A stretch of DNA of 64,000 nt from positions 1,497,001 through 1,561,000 of the forward strand of contig NZ_FXWM01000001.1 in assembly GCF_900177675.1 (NCBI RefSeq), written 5' to 3'. The notes under the pieces are model-generated. The model ran no database searches. It had not been told where the DNA came from and saw only the letters and a list, made by a program, of their open reading frames with translations. Position 1 is the stretch's first letter. Each line of letters starts with the position of its first letter. Source of the DNA: Bacillus sp. OV166. Its GTDB lineage: Bacteria; Bacillota; Bacilli; Bacillales; Cytobacillaceae. This document shows positions 61,782 through 64,000 of this stretch, in pieces. The translations under genes and the position numbers were made by a program.

Positions 61782-62693
61782 TTACTTTTCTAGACTCTGC
61801 TCAAATAGTAAACACGCTAAAAACACTGTAAAGGCACCGTAAAAATCCTTTAATTGGATTCCAGATTTATCGATGAATTTATCGATCCTGTATTGAAGTG
61901 TATTTCTATGAATATACAATTTTTTTGCCGTTAAGCTGGCATTTAAATTATTCTCAAGAAAGACTTTTATTGTTGAATACATCTCTGTGTCTTCATTAAA
62001 TACCCCAAAGATTACTTGATTGACCATTTGTTTTAAATCAGCCGGCAAGTGATAAGCTAAATAGGCTGGGAAAACACGCTCAAATGTAAAGATATTCAAG
62101 TGGTTCACAAGATTCGCAATCCCAAAAGAGAAGTATTCTTTCTCCTGAAGATATTTTGCGCGGAGTTGATTGGAAAAAGGATGGAACTTTCCGGAAAAAA
62201 TAGAAATTTTTACATAAAAATCGCTTTCTAATGTTTCAGTCATTGAAATCAAATCTTCTTCTGTCAGAGCAATTGCGCTGCCTGCTTCAATGACAATACC
62301 TCGATTGCTGTTTTCCCAGATAACTATGACTTCTTCAGAAAAAAAGCCTTTTAAGGCAGACTCAATTTCGCTTTGATTCGTATCATCGCTGTTAAATTGA
62401 AACTGAATGAAACGAAGATACGTCTCAGGTTTACAAGTCGGGAGAGGACCATCCAATAATAAATAGGTATCCCATCCCTTCGCAGCGGAATTGCTCGCAG
62501 GATTTTTATATTCAACTAATTGGTAAATTGTTTTAAGAAGGGTTAATTCCTTTTCAGTTACCACAGCTTTAGGAATAGCGATCCATTCGTTTTCAATCTC
62601 ATTATAGAAGATATAAAATTGTTCAGAGGGATTCACTGGCTTATCTTGAAACAAAATGGAATTCTCATAAATAGACAATAATTTTTTTAACAT
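61782..62693 (-). CDS. PucR/CdaR-type helix-turn-helix regulator
   Basis: 303 residues. The C-terminal HTH of PucR/CdaR type is clear: VFLENNLNASLTAKKLYIHRNTLQYRIDKF. The N-terminal ~200 residues have no recognised sensory domain. It is on the same strand as msmX, 105 bp upstream, with a cre-like site between, so it may regulate msmX or sugar uptake more generally; this is positional inference. SD is weak around ATG 62693. Confidence 0.78.
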   Translation of the reverse strand: MLKKLLSIYENSILFQDKPVNPSEQFYIFYNEIENEWIAIPKAVVTEKELTLLKTIYQLVEYKNPASNSAAKGWDTYLLLDGPLPTCKPETYLRFIQFQFNSDDTNQSEIESALKGFFSEEVIVIWENSNRGIVIEAGSAIALTEEDLISMTETLESDFYVKISIFSGKFHPFSNQLRAKYLQEKEYFSFGIANLVNHLNIFTFERVFPAYLAYHLPADLKQMVNQVIFGVFNEDTEMYSTIKVFLENNLNASLTAKKLYIHRNTLQYRIDKFIDKSGIQLKDFYGAFTVFLACLLFEQSLEK

Positions 62694-62770
62694 GGTTGAT
62701 TTCCCCGTTTTTTAATATTTACTTGATTCATTTATTATACAGTAGTTGATAAAAGCAAAAAAATAATAAA

Positions 62771-62798
62771 GGCTAGCCTTTGTTAATACGGGCTAGCC
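62771..62798 (-). terminator. Terminator of the 63-residue protein gene
   Basis: GGCTAGCC occurs twice (62771-62778, 62791-62798) and pairs as an 8-bp stem. A T-rich tail follows on the minus strand. Confidence 0.8.
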
Positions 62799-62822
62799 TA
62801 TCATATATGGTGGTAATAAAGA

Positions 62823-63014
62823 TTAATCGCATTCATAGGGTGGTTGTTCTTCAAGGAACTCATGGGCTTCTTCGATATTAGTTGTATCATGGCGTGAATG
62901 GACAGAACCACCAGACATGCCTTCGTTAATCATACGGTCCACATCCATGAACACCTTATCTCTTCCTTCATAAGCAGAACCTAAATCCGTTACCTTGTCT
63001 TTTCCTTTATCCAT
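62823..63014 (-). CDS. Conserved small acidic protein of unknown function
   Basis: 63 residues from ATG 63014 (SD GAAAGGG 9 bases upstream); ATG 63023 touches the SD. It is soluble and highly charged (MDKGKDKVTDLGSAYEGRD.., HEFLEEQPPYECD at the C terminus), with a single terminal cysteine. No domain is recognised. It sits upstream of the PucR-type regulator and downstream of yheE with its own terminator. Confidence 0.65.
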   Translation of the reverse strand: MDKGKDKVTDLGSAYEGRDKVFMDVDRMINEGMSGGSVHSRHDTTNIEEAHEFLEEQPPYECD

Positions 63015-63094
63015 AACCATCATCCCTTTCAGTAAACTATTTCTAGTTTGTGGAAAAGATGAGTTTTCATACGCTTTAAGATCCCGGTATTACA

Positions 63095-63304
63095 CTATTC
63101 ATAAACATGGTAAAGCATCAGTTCATGGATTTGGCTTGATAATGCCTCGATCTCATCTCGTTCAGGCACATTTGTTGTCCATTCTATATTCCCAGTTTGA
63201 TGATAAATTCCGGTGACTCTTTGCTTTTTATGATAAAAGGAAAAATTCCATCCCGGAATATTTTTATTTTCAAATAATGGCTTGAATTGAAAGTGCATTA
63301 ACAT
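63095..63304 (-). CDS. yheE: YheE-family protein (DUF5342)
   Basis: 69 residues beginning MLMHFQFKPLFENKNIPGW, with SFYHKKQRVTGIYHQTGNIEW in the middle: the pattern of the Bacillus YheE family. Soluble, beta-rich; function unknown. It lies just downstream of a YheC/YheD coat-associated gene, as in B. subtilis. SD AAAGGGGG precedes ATG 63304. Confidence 0.78.
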   Translation of the reverse strand: MLMHFQFKPLFENKNIPGWNFSFYHKKQRVTGIYHQTGNIEWTTNVPERDEIEALSSQIHELMLYHVYE

Positions 63305-63389
63305 CGTGAAATCCCCCTTTTAATTTACTTACTATTAGCTTAACTTGTTTGGGAGATTTTTTAAATAGAATTTTCTGTCAATTTTTTTA

Positions 63390-64000
63390 TCAGATCTGAA
63401 AATTTGAGAGTTGGAAGAATAAGCGGCAAAGTTGCTCAATTTTCTTTTCTTCTATTTCGTGTTCGTCAAAGCTCATGGGTTTGGAATTTACCTCGTAAAT
63501 ATAGTACTGCCCCGTTTTACTTACCCCAGCGTCGATGGAAAATTCACCGAAATAGCCAAATCGGTCAGATAATGCCCTTCCAATATAAGGGATAATTGTT
63601 TCGATAAATTGATCATGCTTTTCAGAATGCAAAATTTCATAGGGCAAGAGCCTCCCACCGAAGGGTATATGAGTAGTAATTCCTTGTTCTTGTGATTGCC
63701 TAATCCCAATCCCAGTTAAAATGTACTTACCTTCATCTGCGTGGGCAAGGATACGAAAGTCGAAACGATTACCTTCGTATTCAGCTGATGTTATTTCCTC
63801 TTGGGCTAGGTAGTTTTTCTCAAGTAGCTCCTTGCCCCAGATATCCCAAAAATGATTAAAGGATTTATAAATTTCCTGAAGATAGATTCCTTCTAATTGA
63901 ACCTTGGAAGAACCCATCAACTTTAAGCGGAAAATCCCTTTTCCTTTCGATGATTGCGTAGGTTTTAAATATATGCTTATTTGCTTCTGCAGAAAAGTGA
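63390..64000 (-). CDS. YheC/YheD-family endospore coat-associated protein, C-terminal part
   Basis: The frame is open to the window edge, so the N terminus lies beyond 64000 and a TTG at 63920 is internal. The visible ~202 residues have the ATP-grasp core: IYLKPTQSSKGKGIFRL near the edge, FDFRILAHADEGKYILTGIGIRQ and FSIDAGVSKTGQYYIYEVNSKPMS, with Asp and Glu/Asn metal ligands. YheC and YheD are coat-associated proteins in B. subtilis spores. The chemistry of this ATP-grasp group is not established. Confidence 0.85.
   Translation of the reverse strand, partial: TFLQKQISIYLKPTQSSKGKGIFRLKLMGSSKVQLEGIYLQEIYKSFNHFWDIWGKELLEKNYLAQEEITSAEYEGNRFDFRILAHADEGKYILTGIGIRQSQEQGITTHIPFGGRLLPYEILHSEKHDQFIETIIPYIGRALSDRFGYFGEFSIDAGVSKTGQYYIYEVNSKPMSFDEHEIEEKKIEQLCRLFFQLSNFQI

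Noticed and set aside
1..64000. CRISPR arrays, prophage or restriction-type defence islands.
   Set aside because: No regularly spaced repeats, phage structural genes, integrases or nuclease/methylase genes were seen; the only mobile element recognised is the IS1182-type element.

Overview
The window is chromosomal DNA from a spore-forming, low-GC Gram-positive bacterium of the Bacillaceae (Bacillus/Neobacillus type). Evidence is the AT-rich base composition, strong Shine-Dalgarno sequences, frequent TTG/GTG starts, and sporulation genes (spoVR, an alpha/beta-type SASP, a YheC/YheD coat-associated protein). Gene order recalls the yhc-yhd-yhe part of the B. subtilis chromosome: yhcT/yhcU/pgcA, yhdB, spoVR, a yhdP/yhdT-like pair, bmrCD (yheI/yheH), SASP, yheE, yheC/D. 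Lineage-specific cassettes are placed between these conserved genes. Naming is by recognition of motifs and family sequences; no database search was run.

Layout. 1-5.1 kb: the end of a HEAT-repeat protein, a processive glycosyltransferase and a very large membrane-anchored glycosidase-like protein, in one tight operon. 5.1-9.1 kb: YitT protein, phosphate transporter Pit with its DUF47 partner, a small stress membrane protein and an RluA pseudouridine synthase. 9.1-14.6 kb: YhcU, alpha-phosphoglucomutase, YhdB, a secreted M14 carboxypeptidase and SpoVR. 14.6-17.1 kb: a GTP cyclohydrolase II / RibD / HAD phosphatase operon bounded by two nearly identical terminator stems. 17.2-27.5 kb: Fur-controlled iron genes (lipoprotein, FTR1 partner, FTR1 permease) interleaved with genes for lipid-linked sugar transfer at the envelope (epimerase, flippase-like protein, membrane phosphodiesterase, polyprenyl-phosphate GT2, GT-C enzyme, UDP-sugar dehydrogenase). 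27.5-33 kb: an alanine module (alr, ald, AdeR-type PucR regulator, APC permease).

33-35.3 kb: an internally shortened MMPL exporter and a TetR repressor, each preceded by the same palindromic operator. 35.4-38 kb: secreted HAD acid phosphatase, oxidase-like small membrane protein and DUF445 protein. 38.2-39.94 kb: an IS1182-type insertion sequence flanked by a perfect 26-bp duplication of a palindrome and carrying a 130-bp GC-rich repeat whose inverted copy lies at 58.06 kb. 40-47.3 kb: lipoprotein, HesB-like protein, a CGCGG peptide of the putative radical-SAM-modified RiPP type, a coiled-coil protein, two tandem CNNM/CorC-type membrane proteins, an acetyltransferase and a soluble histidine kinase. 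47.5-50 kb: feoA-feoB-Cys-rich accessory with a Fur box. 50-57 kb: an XRE regulator with its own palindrome, a bifunctional PBP, and the multidrug ABC exporter BmrCD preceded by a leader peptide, a terminator and a matching anti-terminator. 57-64 kb: SDR protein, fumarase, a SASP gene whose long sigma-G leader contains two tRNA-like folds, MsmX, a PucR-type regulator, small conserved proteins, YheE and the end of a YheC/YheD protein.

The strongest candidates for a second look are the bmrCD attenuator, the tandem structured RNA elements ahead of the SASP gene, the possible switch leaders of the two CNNM genes, the orphan CGCGG peptide, the ribAD-phosphatase cassette, and the iron/glycosylation locus.
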